A stretch of 64,000 bases of DNA, from NCBI GenBank assembly GCA_010672925.1, contig JAAHFP010000035.1, positions 1 to 64,000 of the forward strand. The letters are read 5' to 3'. Source of the DNA: Symploca sp. SIO1C2. Its GTDB lineage: Bacteria > Cyanobacteriota > Cyanobacteriia > Cyanobacteriales > Coleofasciculaceae. Of the stretch, positions 26,969 through 36,309 are shown one piece after another. The notes below the pieces were generated by a model, which was given only the letters and a program-made list of their open reading frames with translations, ran no database searches and was not told the origin of the DNA. Each line of letters begins with the position of its first letter. The first letter of the stretch is position 1. Both the position numbers and the translations under genes were made by a program.

Positions 26969-27739
26969 TCAGGTCAACAAATTAAACCTTTGCAGTATAG
27001 TTTCTACCACAGCTGAGAGAGAAGATTGCAATTCCTTTGGTGTTTTAAAGAACAGCTGTTGGTAGTTGGGTAGGTCAAAGGGGAACTGCCCTGATAAATT
27101 GGGGCGCTCCATTTGTAGCAGCAAAATTTGTTCCTGACGTTTGGCGCTTAAAGCATAACCAAGTTCCACACAGACATTAGGGCTGGGTATCACTAGAGGT
27201 ACATTTTCCCCTTCCAGAGCAACTACTGGTGTCCCATCGGCGATAAAAATCAGGCTTTTGCGGATTTTGCGCATCTGGGTACTGCTCAACCGCATGGGTT
27301 CACCAGCTTTGCGGATCGAAGTTTCTAAGGTTAGAGATACCCGTGAACGCTGATTGAAGGTTTCCAAGATATTGCCCAAGGTATTACCCAAAGCATCTCT
27401 GGCAGCATCGTATTCAGTTTGACAGCTCAAGAAGACGATGGGCTCCAATTGTGCCATCACATCTAACTTGGTGAAGTAGATTTCGTGAGATATCAAGTCA
27501 ATATTGGAGATAGCGTAAACACCGCTACCTTCGATATAAAACTCGACGGCTTCCCCTTCTAGGTAGCGCTTAAACCATTCTGAGTTTTTGACATCTTGGC
27601 TATCGTCCAAAAAGTCAACTCTCAAACCAGATTTAAGCAAACTACTTTTACTCAAGCGTAGATCCTGAGGGCGTTGTTCGAGTTCTTTTACTGGTTCATA
27701 ATGCTCTCTATACCATGCTTTTAGAACAATAATGGCCAT
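26969..27739 (-). CDS. Protein with TIR/nucleotide-binding-like C-terminal domain
   Basis: A 256-residue soluble protein. The N-terminal half is unrecognised. The C-terminal half contains SLIFIADGTPVVALEGENVPLVIPSPNVCVELGYALSAKRQEQILLLQMERPNLSGQFPFDLPNYQQLFF. The pattern PNVxxELGYAL ... ILLLQ ... FPFDL is typical of the TIR-like domains found in nucleotide-sensing anti-phage effectors and related regulators. Here it follows MRLSSTQMRKIRKS, so the fold may be complete. Conserved cyanobacterial proteins of this type exist, so a defence role is only one option. Confidence 0.5.
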   Translation of the reverse strand: MAIIVLKAWYREHYEPVKELEQRPQDLRLSKSSLLKSGLRVDFLDDSQDVKNSEWFKRYLEGEAVEFYIEGSGVYAISNIDLISHEIYFTKLDVMAQLEPIVFLSCQTEYDAARDALGNTLGNILETFNQRSRVSLTLETSIRKAGEPMRLSSTQMRKIRKSLIFIADGTPVVALEGENVPLVIPSPNVCVELGYALSAKRQEQILLLQMERPNLSGQFPFDLPNYQQLFFKTPKELQSSLSAVVETILQRFNLLT

Positions 27740-27798
27740 GATGTCTTACTGGAGGTGCGGTTTCCCGACACCCGAAGCTAAATTCCCGTTCAGGAATC

Positions 27799-28176
27799 TT
27801 AGCAGTAAGCGGAGATATCTTCACCACATTCATCTGCTAAATAACACATCGCCCGGAAGCGTAATGCTACTGTTTCCTCATACAGAGGATTCAGTTTGCA
27901 CAGGGGTGGAATGTGAAGTAGGGTGCGACCCAAAAATTTGATGTCCCGCTCGAAGGGGCACTGGGAGGGGATGAATTGGCAGAGGTAGTGGGCCTGTTTA
28001 GGGTTATGTACTTCAATTTGATTGAGCCACTGCCGTGCTGGTTGCAACAGGTTTAGGGTTGGCTTAGTTTTGAGGGGTTTAGTAGGGAGGGTGTTCTTTG
28101 AGGAAGGCTTTCGTGGATGAATCCAAATCCAAGTTGAAATAGATAGCTTCTTTGCTGTATACTCAAATACACTCAT
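27799..28176 (-). CDS. Mo-dependent nitrogenase C-terminal domain protein (PF06967)
   Basis: A 125-residue protein whose core, ARQWLNQIEVHNPKQAHYLCQFIPSQCPFERDIKFLGRTLLHIPPLCKLNPLYEETVALRFRAMCYLADECGED, matches the family named after a domain found with molybdenum nitrogenase. Despite the name, many non-fixing cyanobacteria carry stand-alone copies, and the function is unknown. No nif gene is nearby, so nitrogen fixation should not be inferred. It begins close to the end of the upstream gene on the same strand. Confidence 0.85.
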   Translation of the reverse strand: MSVFEYTAKKLSISTWIWIHPRKPSSKNTLPTKPLKTKPTLNLLQPARQWLNQIEVHNPKQAHYLCQFIPSQCPFERDIKFLGRTLLHIPPLCKLNPLYEETVALRFRAMCYLADECGEDISAYC

Positions 28177-28740
28177 AATTAAATTCCTGTGTCCGAAAAC
28201 AGCGAACTGGATCGCCTGTAATTTAACTACAACTAGTTACTAGCTAATACCGGAAGCAAGTAGGTAAATTTTCCATTTAATTTCCTCTTAACAGAGGCCA
28301 ATCACCTACTGCTTAGTAAAGCTAAAGTTGTGATCACAGATGTCCCGGTTCAGTATAGTCTAACCCCCTTAAATTTTTTTGAGGGTCAATATGTGCTGCT
28401 TGTGTTCGCAGCTCATCTTAAAACAGAATTAGTCTAAGGACGACTAGTCAACAACAGTAGTGCCGGAATAAGGCAAATACTGATTGATAATGGCGAGTAT
28501 ATGTAAAGTATTTATCAGAATTTTTAAAAGTAAGTTACTCTTTTGGGTCACTACGTGAGGCAATCATTACTTAACGCGAATAATTTCGTTGAACTTCGGT
28601 AAGTCCGGAAGTAATGGTTCAGGAGTAATAACCATTAGGATAACTCATTACAGATATTAGCATAACTCATCGTAATCTTAAACGTCACGAGAAAAAAGGT
28701 GAAGGAAGTCGTAGGCAGATGCAGGGCATTAGTTTCAACT
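28177..28740. other. Gene-free gap upstream of the PF06967 gene
   Basis: This is over 500 bp of AT-rich DNA with no recognisable gene, tRNA or long hairpin. It probably carries the promoter of the minus-strand gene at 27799. Nothing else could be supported. Confidence 0.4.
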
Positions 28741-28829
28741 TAAGCTGAAAAGCGCTTGTAGCTGGGGGAGCTGAGGAGCAAGAGAATGCTCCTGTCGCTG
28801 ACTCTTTTTTCTGTTGGTAAGGGACGCGG

Positions 28830-28981
28830 GGGTGAGCGAAAAAAGGTGTGGGGGTGTGAGGAGCTGAGGGAGCTGGGGGAGCTGAGGAAGCTGAGGGAGC
28901 TGAGGAAGCTGGGGGACAAGAGAGAACTTATAGCTATTGGATACAAAGCTCAAGAAATCCCACCCAAAATTTCGTTCACCC
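28830..28981 (+). mobile_element. MITE-like element, copy 3 (152 bp), with 9-bp target duplication
   Basis: It starts GGGTGAGCGAAAAAAGG and ends AAAATTTCGTTCACCC. The core is a long array of 9-mers of the GGGAGCTGA type. The exact 9-mer GGGACGCGG flanks it on both sides (28821-28829 and 28982-28990), best explained as a target-site duplication. It is inserted in a GGGACGCGGAGACACGG-type simple sequence. Confidence 0.85.
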
Positions 28982-29044
28982 GGGACGCGGAGACACGGAG
29001 AGAGGGATTTTCATGCATGGTGGTGAAAAAATTTTTCATCGGCA

Positions 29045-29081
29045 CTGCCTCCTGCCTCCTGCCTCCTGCCTTCTGCCTCCT
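29045..29081. repeat. Period-7 array (CCTGCCT)
   Basis: About five heptamers, CCTGCCT with TTCTGCC variants, directly before the end of rnj. It is one of the period-7 arrays of the genome. Confidence 0.75.
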
Positions 29082-29089
29082 TCTTTCTA

Positions 29090-30847
29090 CTAAGAAGCCA
29101 CCTTCGCAGTTGAGCGTCGGCGTCTACCTGTGACTTTGACCGGTGGCTCTTCCGGATTTTGCAGCAAGAATACTAGTAGTGGACGACTTTGGAGTTCCCG
29201 ACGTGCTAGACGCTGAAGGTCTCCCTGAATTTCTCCTTGTAAGCCTGTCCAATCAATATCTGTTTGTTTACCGTTTAAAGGTTTGGCAAAATCAGTCCAG
29301 TGATCGCTCAAAGTTGATTCAATTGTGCGGATGACCAATTTCTCTAGCAGAGACTTTTCTACCCCTGAAACAACACCCCGAAGGTGAATTGCTGGCTTAG
29401 CAAGTAGTTTTCCTTCCCAGCTAACTGCTGCTGCTACAGTAACTACACCATTTCCTGCCAGCTGTTGCCTCTCCTTTAACACTTCATGATGAACTACACC
29501 AGCTCGATCCACTAACTCAATTCCCGATGGGACTCGGTCTATAACTTTAATACTCTGCTCCGACAATTCCACAATGTCTCCATTATCGGTAACCACCATA
29601 TTTTCTGCTGATATACCCATAGATTGAGCTGTTTTAGAGTGCTGCACTAGCATTCGATGTTCACCGTGGACTGGCATGAAGAATTTCGGTCGAGTTAGAG
29701 CCAGCATCAGCTTATGGTCTTCTTGGGCTCCATGACCAGAAACGTGGATACCCTGATGGCGTCCATAAATAACATTAGCTCCCTGCATCATCAACCGATC
29801 AATAGTATTGACAACAGCGATGGTATTACCAGGAATAGGATTGGCGGAGAAGACTACTGTATCGCCCTGACGGATTTTAATTTGCCGATGTTCTCCTTGG
29901 GAAATACGGGTTAAGGCTGCTAAAGGCTCCCCTTGAGAACCAGTGGTTAAGATCAAGACCTTTTCTGGGGGGAGATGTTTGGCAGCATGTAATGGCTCAA
30001 ATAAATTATCTGGGCATTTAATGTAGCCAAGATTGCGAGCTTGAGCGATAACATTGAGCATAGATCGACCGACAACACAGACAACCCGTTTGTGCTTTTG
30101 TGCTAGTTGGAGAATAATATTCAATCGGTGAACTGATGAGGCAAATGTCGTCACTAGCACTCGCCCTGGTGCTTGGGAGAAAACACGGTCAAGATTGGGA
30201 TATACGGATTGTTCCGAGGGAGTATGTCCTGGAACTTCTGCATTAGTAGAGTCACTCAGTAAGCACAGAATACCCTTTTCTCCGTATTCTGCTAATCTTT
30301 GGAAATCAAAGAATTCTCCATCTACTGGTGTATGGTCAACTTTAAAGTCTCCTGTATGAATAATGACACCGATGGGAGTACGAATAGCAATAGTGAAGCT
30401 ATCGGATATGGAATGGGTGTTACGAATAAATTCTACTTGAAAGTAAGAGCCAACTTTGACTTGATCACGGGGTCTAACGGTTTTTAATACTGTGCGGTCA
30501 GCAACACCAGCTTCTTCTAGTTTACCTTGTAGTAGAGCCATTGCTAGCCTTGGCCCATGAATGACAGGAATATCGAACTGCTTCAGGTGATAAGCAATTC
30601 CCCCAATGTGGTCTTCATGACCGTGGGTAACAATCATGCCTTTAATTTTATGACTATTTTCCTGTAAATAAGTCATATCTGGTAGAACAATATTGACCCC
30701 ATGCATATCATCTTTGGGAAAGCCAAGTCCTGCATCGACCAGAATCATCTCGTCTTTAAATTCAAATACACAGGTATTTTTCCCAATTTCATGCAAGCCA
30801 CCTAGAGGAATAATTTTAACAGCAGGTGCAGATTTTTCTTTAGTCAT
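29090..30847 (-). CDS. rnj: Ribonuclease J
   Basis: A 585-residue metallo-beta-lactamase/beta-CASP RNase with 5'-to-3' exonuclease and endonuclease activity in mRNA decay and rRNA maturation. The zinc motif THGHEDHIGG is at about 80. GVIIHTGDFKVDHTP carries a further ligand. The beta-CASP part contains SDSTNAEVPGHTPSE, TTFASSVHRLN and HVSGHGAQEDHKLM. The C-terminus (about residue 450 on) is an oligomerisation domain ending in a basic tail. It follows dapA and asd on the same strand, an arrangement I recall as common in cyanobacteria. A gap of 334 bp suggests its own promoter. Confidence 0.95.
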   Translation of the reverse strand: MTKEKSAPAVKIIPLGGLHEIGKNTCVFEFKDEMILVDAGLGFPKDDMHGVNIVLPDMTYLQENSHKIKGMIVTHGHEDHIGGIAYHLKQFDIPVIHGPRLAMALLQGKLEEAGVADRTVLKTVRPRDQVKVGSYFQVEFIRNTHSISDSFTIAIRTPIGVIIHTGDFKVDHTPVDGEFFDFQRLAEYGEKGILCLLSDSTNAEVPGHTPSEQSVYPNLDRVFSQAPGRVLVTTFASSVHRLNIILQLAQKHKRVVCVVGRSMLNVIAQARNLGYIKCPDNLFEPLHAAKHLPPEKVLILTTGSQGEPLAALTRISQGEHRQIKIRQGDTVVFSANPIPGNTIAVVNTIDRLMMQGANVIYGRHQGIHVSGHGAQEDHKLMLALTRPKFFMPVHGEHRMLVQHSKTAQSMGISAENMVVTDNGDIVELSEQSIKVIDRVPSGIELVDRAGVVHHEVLKERQQLAGNGVVTVAAAVSWEGKLLAKPAIHLRGVVSGVEKSLLEKLVIRTIESTLSDHWTDFAKPLNGKQTDIDWTGLQGEIQGDLQRLARRELQSRPLLVFLLQNPEEPPVKVTGRRRRSTAKVAS

Positions 30848-31181
30848 TTGCTTCTTTTGATGTTAGGGTTTTCATTTAATACAAGGTTTTTAAACCTAGT
30901 AAAGGTAAAACGCAGAAGTGCAAGTATAGATTTCAAATCTTACCAAAGTCAACAAAAAGATTGCCACTTTTTTTCATTGAAAACAGCAATTTTTAAATTT
31001 AATGCTGAAGACATATGCGGGAAAAATGCAAATTTACCCCTGTTCTAGCACGTAATTCCTAAGGTTCATAAGGTAATTGAAAATTTTCTAATTATTTAGA
31101 TAATTAAACTTCAATAATAATTCATAGATATTTTATTGGCGTTTTCTTGAAAAATTTGCTAATAACAATAACCACAATTAC
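30848..31181. other. Gap between dapA and rnj
   Basis: 334 bp of AT-rich sequence with no convincing gene or stable hairpin. It probably contains the rnj promoter and leader. Confidence 0.4.
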
Positions 31182-32099
31182 TTAAAACAAAGAAAGTTCC
31201 TTTAAAACTAACTCTAACTTTTTTTGTAACTCTGTTTGTAGCTCACATAGGGGAGGACGACAGGAACCTACCTGCCAGCCTTGTAGTTCCAGTGCTACTT
31301 TGAGAGGGATGGGATTGGCGCTACAAAACAGAACTTTGAATAAAGGAAAAAGCTTGAGATGTATTTCAGTTGCCACACTAGTTTTACCAACTTCGTAAGC
31401 TTGGATCATTTGTTGGAGTTGAGTACCAACTAAATGGCTAGCAACACTAACAACACCAGTACCACCAAGAGCTAGTATAGCTAGGGTAAAAGAATCGTCT
31501 CCAGAATAGAGAGCAAATTCCGGTGGCGTTAGCCGCCGAATTTCACTGGCTTGGTCAAAGTCACCATTGGCTTGTTTGATAGCTACAATATTAGGGATTT
31601 GAGCTAAACGGGCAACCGTCTCTGGCTGAAGATTTTGACCTGTACGACCTGGGACATTATAGAGCACTAAGGGAAGGTCTGGAGTTGATTGGGCGATCGC
31701 ACGAAAATGTTCGTATAGCCCTGCCTGGGGTGGCTTATTGTAGTAAGGAACAACTTGTAATGTACCATCTATACCTAATTTAGCGGCTTTTTGGGTAGCC
31801 GAAATCGCTTCTTGGGTAGAGTTTGAACCAGTACCAGCAATTACCTTGGCTTTGCCTGTGACTGCTTTTTGTACCGCCTGAAATAGTTGGTACTCTTCCT
31901 CCCAACTCAGGGTGGGAGACTCACCAGTAGTACCACAAACTACGAGGGTATCTGTACCATTATCAGCTAAATGAGCTGCCAACTGCTCTGCTACCTCATA
32001 ATTCACACTACCATCTTCCTGAAATGGCGTGATCATTGCTGTCAATACACGTCCAAAATTGACCACCCTCTTTTTACTCCTCATTTGGTCATTGGTCAT
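31182..32099 (-). CDS. dapA: 4-hydroxy-tetrahydrodipicolinate synthase
   Basis: A 305-residue (beta/alpha)8 enzyme that condenses aspartate semialdehyde with pyruvate, the first committed step to lysine and diaminopimelate. Visible motifs are [15 protein letters not shown] near the start, [30 protein letters not shown] (with Tyr and Arg of the active site), and [10 protein letters not shown] with the Schiff-base lysine. [25 protein letters not shown] is also typical. Length is normal for the family. It follows asd on the same strand with a gap of about 105 bp, so the two probably form one lysine-pathway operon. Confidence 0.95.
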   Translation of the reverse strand: MTNDQMRSKKRVVNFGRVLTAMITPFQEDGSVNYEVAEQLAAHLADNGTDTLVVCGTTGESPTLSWEEEYQLFQAVQKAVTGKAKVIAGTGSNSTQEAISATQKAAKLGIDGTLQVVPYYNKPPQAGLYEHFRAIAQSTPDLPLVLYNVPGRTGQNLQPETVARLAQIPNIVAIKQANGDFDQASEIRRLTPPEFALYSGDDSFTLAILALGGTGVVSVASHLVGTQLQQMIQAYEVGKTSVATEIHLKLFPLFKVLFCSANPIPLKVALELQGWQVGSCRPPLCELQTELQKKLELVLKELSLF

Positions 32100-32205
32100 T
32101 AGCTATTGGCTCTTAGTTATTCATCTGTGGAGAAACTAACCACCAATTGTAAAATTTTATCTACTGCCATAATTTGTTTGTGTCAATCCATAAAGAAAAG
32201 TTTTA

Positions 32206-33264
32206 TTAATGAGAAACAGCTACTGCTGAAGGTTTAAGCCAATTTCTAGCCACTAACAGCTCAGCAATTTGTACGGCATTTAAAGCAGCTCCTTTCCTAA
32301 TCTGATCTCCACTCAACCATAGCTCCAGACTACTAGGGTGAGAGAGGTCTTGACGTATTCTACCCACCAATACTTCATCACGACCAGAGGCATCAATCGG
32401 CATGGGGAAATAATTCGCCTGCCAGTCTTCCACTAATCGTACTCCAGGAGCATTGGCCAATAATTCTTTTGCCTTTGCCACCAGCATTGGTTGTTCAAAC
32501 TCTAGATTAATCGCTTCTGAGTGAGCCCGTAGGACGGGAACCCGTACACAGGTGGCGCTAATCCTTAGCTGGGGAGCTCTGAAAATTTTACGAGTTTCAT
32601 TAACCATTTTCATCTCTTCCTCGCAATAACCCTGTTCATTGAGGGGGGAATTATGGGGGAATAGATTAAAAGCGAGGGGATAAGGGAAACTTTCTGTGGG
32701 TGGAGTTTCACCCTGCAAAATCGCTTGAGCTTGGATTTTCACTTCTTCCATTGCTCTAGCCCCAGCACCACTGGCGGACTGATAGGTAGCAGCGACAATA
32801 CGTTGTACAGGCTGTACTTGATGCAAAGGCCAAACTGCTATCGCCATTAAAATTGTGGTGCAGTTGGGGTTGGCAATGATACCTTGGTGTGTTGCTGCTG
32901 CCTCAGGATTAACTTCTGGAATTACTAGAGGAACTTGGGGGTCTAAACGAAAGGCACTAGAATTATCAATGACTACCGCGCCCTTCTCTACAGCTGTTGC
33001 CGCCCAAGCTTTTGAAGTGGAGCCACCAGCTGAAGCCAAAACCAAATCGACATTGTTGAAAGAATTCTCAGATACTGCCTCTACCAATAGCTCTTCTCCC
33101 TGGAAAGAGAGAGTAGAGCCAGCAGAGCGAGGTGAGGCCAACAGTTTCAAATTAGCTATAGGGAAGTTTCGATTCTGCAGTAACTCCAGTAACTCTGTGC
33201 CTACTGCCCCCGTCGCCCCTAAAATTGCAACATTAATTTTACTATACAAAGATATTTCCTCCAC
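32206..33264 (-). CDS. asd: Aspartate-semialdehyde dehydrogenase
   Basis: A 352-residue enzyme that reduces aspartyl phosphate to aspartate semialdehyde with NADPH. The nucleotide site is AILGATGAVGTELLELL, close to the N-terminus. The catalytic cysteine is in IANPNCTTILMAI. VAATYQSASGAGARAMEE and ATCVRVPVLRAHSEA are the other family blocks. The start at 33264 keeps a short N-terminal lead before the Rossmann fold. With dapA just downstream it supplies lysine, and also threonine and methionine synthesis. The gene begins at a 775-bp gap upstream of the divergent tig gene. Confidence 0.95.
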   Translation of the reverse strand: MEEISLYSKINVAILGATGAVGTELLELLQNRNFPIANLKLLASPRSAGSTLSFQGEELLVEAVSENSFNNVDLVLASAGGSTSKAWAATAVEKGAVVIDNSSAFRLDPQVPLVIPEVNPEAAATHQGIIANPNCTTILMAIAVWPLHQVQPVQRIVAATYQSASGAGARAMEEVKIQAQAILQGETPPTESFPYPLAFNLFPHNSPLNEQGYCEEEMKMVNETRKIFRAPQLRISATCVRVPVLRAHSEAINLEFEQPMLVAKAKELLANAPGVRLVEDWQANYFPMPIDASGRDEVLVGRIRQDLSHPSSLELWLSGDQIRKGAALNAVQIAELLVARNWLKPSAVAVSH

Positions 33265-34039
33265 TTACTCATCATAGACTTGATCGAGTCATAAAAAATA
33301 GTTAATTTTTCTTATTAACTTTCTCTTCTTTGAGAGTTCTTTTTAATAAAGAATATAGAACCTATAGGGTAGAAGGCAGAGAATTTGATTTGCGTCCTTC
33401 CCTCCTTAGTAGTTATCGAGCGCCACCAGTGCTCTACTCCTAAGGTAAAATCATTTTAACTACGAAAACATTAGGAGCAGCCTAGAGCTTTCGTAAGGTA
33501 GTGTCAGGTCAAGATATACTATATGCTTACCGATTATATAGAGATAGCATACCATGAGAATCTAACTTTAAATCTAAAACATAAGACTTCGTCGAGGGAG
33601 AGTTAGCCAGTCATTTTTAAGATACTGTTGGTTGAACAACTGGGGGGTCAAACCCCTCACTCAATTAAAAAAACTGGGCTAGCAAGCTTCTCCTCCACCT
33701 TATATAGCAGTTCTCAGTCTAGTGAGGTACAGATCTTATTCCCTATTCCCCATTCCCAAAAACCAGGATCTTTGTACCTCATCTAAATGAGAAACGCTGT
33801 ATTAGTCTCTCCCTAACATCCTCTTTACTCGAATTACCTTATTTTTGAGGTAGTTGACCAACAGTATCTTGTAATTACGGGTAGTTTTGTGCCCAAGAAG
33901 TCCAGTTGTTGCAGCGAAACACGGAATGAGTCGTGTCTGCAACTGGATTGTCAAATCTAACCTCATCATTCATGGTCAGATTTGACTGCTATACCTCCCC
34001 TCCCTGCTTCGCTGAGGGAGGCGTTTCACGCGAAAACTG
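33265..34039. other. Long gap between divergent asd and tig
   Basis: 775 bp without a supportable gene. It contains an imperfect inverted-repeat element (33703-33801) and GGGGTCAAACCCC-like short palindromes near 33643. The promoters of asd and tig presumably lie at the two ends. Confidence 0.4.
33703..33801. repeat. 99-bp inverted-repeat element (TATAGCAGTTCTCA ... TGAGAAACGCTGTA)
   Basis: About 26-30 bp of each end are complementary with a few mismatches: TATAGCAGTTCTCAGTC with the complement of TGAGAAACGCTGTA, and TGAGGTACA with TGTACCTCA. The loop holds TTCCCTATTCCCCATTCCC-type sequence. It is a dispersed hairpin or MITE-like element; no clear target duplication is seen. Confidence 0.6.
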
Positions 34040-35491
34040 ATGAAAATTACTCAGGAAAAGCTGCCCGATAGCCAAATTGGTCTGGAAATTGAAATTCCTG
34101 CCGAAACAACCAAAAAAGTCTACGAAAAGGTTGTACAAAACCTCAGTCGCTCTGCCAATATTCCTGGGTTTCGCAAAGGAAAAGTGCCACGTCAGATTTT
34201 GCTCCAACGGATGGGAGTCCAACGCATTAAGGAGGCAGCACTTGAAGATTTGGTTCAAGATGGTCTCAAGCAGGCGATTGAGCAGGAAAAAATTGAGGCA
34301 TTGGGAAACTACCAACTCCTTTCCAAATTTGAGGAATTAATTAGCCAGTTCAAGCCAGGAGAACCACTGATTTTCTCGGCCTCTGTTGATACACCGCCAG
34401 TGGTAAATTTGGCTGATTACAGTGGTTTGAGCGTCAAGGCTGAAGAAACTAAGCCAGATCCGGAAGCTGTGGATAAATTCTTAGAGGAACGTCGTGTAGA
34501 ACAAGCTACTCTGATTCCCGTAGAATCCCGTCCTGCTCAAATGGGGGATGTGGCAGTAGTTGATTATACTGGTCGATTTGCAGGAGAAGGGAAGGAAGAA
34601 GAAGGCACCCTCATCCCTGGAGGGGAAGCAAGTGACTTTGAAGTTGAGCTAGAGGAAGATAAGTTTCTAGCAGACTTTGTTCAGGGGATCGTGGGGATGA
34701 ATCCCGAAGAAACCAAAGAAGTTAAGGTAACCTTTCCTGAAGATTATCCACGAGAAGAATTAGCAGGGGAGTTGGTAGTTTTCAGTATTACCCTCCAGGA
34801 ACTTAAAGAAAAAGAGTTGCCAGACCTAGACGATGACTTGGCTCAAGAAATCAGTGAAATGGAGACCCTCACAGAGTTGCGGGAGTCTTTGTCAGAACAA
34901 TTTCAAGAAAAAGCTGATAAAGAAACCACTCAGAGTAAGGAGCAAGCCTTAGTAACGGCTTTGGTCGAAAAAGTTGAGGTTGATCTACCCAAAACAATGG
35001 TTGATCAGGAAGTAGAAACCCTGATCAGGCAAAGTGTTATGCAATTGCAGCAGATGGGAATGAACCTTACTGATACACTGACACCTGAGATGGTGCAGCA
35101 GATGCAGCAACAAACTCGTCCTGACGCAATTGCCCGCCTCAAGCAATCTTTGGCACTCCAAGAAGTTGCTAAGCGAGAATCTCTCGCTGTTGAGCCAGAA
35201 GCAATTGAAGCTAGAATCAAGGAATGGATGGAGCAGCTTTCTGGTCACAATGTTGATCCTGAGAAGTTGAAAGAAGTAGTTGAGTCGGATTTGCTCAAAG
35301 AGAAAGCTCTTGAGTGGCTAGAAGAACAGGCTACGATTGAGTTAGTACCCAAAGGTTCATTAACTCCAGAAGGAGAAATAACAGAAGAAACAACAGACAC
35401 AGAAGATACTCAAACAGCAGCCCCAGAAGTTGCGACAGATGAAGCGACTCAGACGATTGATGTTACAGCAGAGCCATCTGCTCAGGAGTAA
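34040..35491 (+). CDS. tig: Trigger factor
   Basis: A 483-residue ribosome-bound chaperone and prolyl isomerase that meets nascent chains at the exit tunnel. The N-terminal domain holds the ribosome signature ANIPGFRKGKVP at about 38. The FKBP-type domain lies near 160-245 (GDVAVVDYTGRFAGEGKEEEGT). A long helical C-terminal domain follows. The protein ends in an acidic Thr/Glu-rich tail of about 40 residues, usual in cyanobacterial members. It is the first gene of the tig-clpP-clpX group, with a gap of about 120 bp before clpP. Confidence 0.95.
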   Translation: MKITQEKLPDSQIGLEIEIPAETTKKVYEKVVQNLSRSANIPGFRKGKVPRQILLQRMGVQRIKEAALEDLVQDGLKQAIEQEKIEALGNYQLLSKFEELISQFKPGEPLIFSASVDTPPVVNLADYSGLSVKAEETKPDPEAVDKFLEERRVEQATLIPVESRPAQMGDVAVVDYTGRFAGEGKEEEGTLIPGGEASDFEVELEEDKFLADFVQGIVGMNPEETKEVKVTFPEDYPREELAGELVVFSITLQELKEKELPDLDDDLAQEISEMETLTELRESLSEQFQEKADKETTQSKEQALVTALVEKVEVDLPKTMVDQEVETLIRQSVMQLQQMGMNLTDTLTPEMVQQMQQQTRPDAIARLKQSLALQEVAKRESLAVEPEAIEARIKEWMEQLSGHNVDPEKLKEVVESDLLKEKALEWLEEQATIELVPKGSLTPEGEITEETTDTEDTQTAAPEVATDEATQTIDVTAEPSAQE

Positions 35492-35612
35492 GAGTTTAAG
35501 AACTTTGGAGCCAACTCTGAATTTCACAAAAACTAAGTAGGAGCTATTCCCTGCTGCTTACTTAAAAGCCAGCAATCATCACTGTCAATTATAGTTTTCC
35601 CAACTTTTTTCT

Positions 35613-36299
35613 ATGCCCCAATCCCAGTCTTATTACCAATTCACTAACTTGAGTTGCTCAGAGATTTACTCCGTCAGCACCAGTAATATCGTCCCGATGG
35701 TGGTAGAACAGTCTGGTGTTGGAGAACGAGCCTTTGATATCTACTCAAGGCTGTTGCGAGAGCGCATCGTTTTTTTGGGAACCCAGGTAGACGATAATGT
35801 GGCAGACTCTATCATCGCCCAGATGTTATATTTAGAAGCCGAAGATCCAGAAAAAGATATCCAACTATATATCAACTCTCCGGGGGGCTCGGTAACAGCG
35901 GGTATGGCGATTTATGACACAATGCAGCAGATTAATCCAGATGTTGTTACCATATGCTTTGGTTTAGCTGCTAGCATGGGGGCATTTCTACTCACCGCTG
36001 GAGCTGCTGGTAAACGTTTGGCTCTTCCTAGTTCTCGAATTATGATCCATCAGCCCCTTGGTGGAGCTCAGGGACAGGCAGTGGATATTGAAATTCAAGC
36101 TAAAGAAATTCTTTACCACAAGCAGCAGCTCAATGAGTTACTTGCCCATCATACTGGTCAGCCAGTTGAGAAAATTACTGTCGATACCGAGCGTGACTTT
36201 TTCATGTCATCAGTAGAAGCCAAAGATTATGGTCTAATTGACCAAGTAATCGACCGGCAGAATCTTCCCAGTGAAGCAACTGTCACTCCTATCAAATAA
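35613..36299 (+). CDS. clpP: ATP-dependent Clp protease proteolytic subunit
   Basis: A 228-residue serine protease that forms the ClpP barrel degrading unfolded or tagged proteins. The catalytic serine is in [11 protein letters not shown] and the histidine in [10 protein letters not shown]; the aspartate follows in TERDFFMSS. The N-terminus before [19 protein letters not shown] is about 28 residues longer than in many ClpP proteins, so an internal start at 35697 is possible. clpX follows after only 10 bp, so the two are cotranscribed. Confidence 0.95.
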   Translation: MPQSQSYYQFTNLSCSEIYSVSTSNIVPMVVEQSGVGERAFDIYSRLLRERIVFLGTQVDDNVADSIIAQMLYLEAEDPEKDIQLYINSPGGSVTAGMAIYDTMQQINPDVVTICFGLAASMGAFLLTAGAAGKRLALPSSRIMIHQPLGGAQGQAVDIEIQAKEILYHKQQLNELLAHHTGQPVEKITVDTERDFFMSSVEAKDYGLIDQVIDRQNLPSEATVTPIK

Positions 36300-36309
36300 G
36301 AGGCTAAAA

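Noticed and set aside
27799-28176. Evidence for nitrogen fixation from the nitrogenase-domain name
   Set aside because: The domain occurs alone in many non-fixing cyanobacteria, and no nif genes are present in the window.
28735-28953. Open frames across the MITE copy 3 core
   Set aside because: They are translations of the 9-mer array and its flank, with no protein features.
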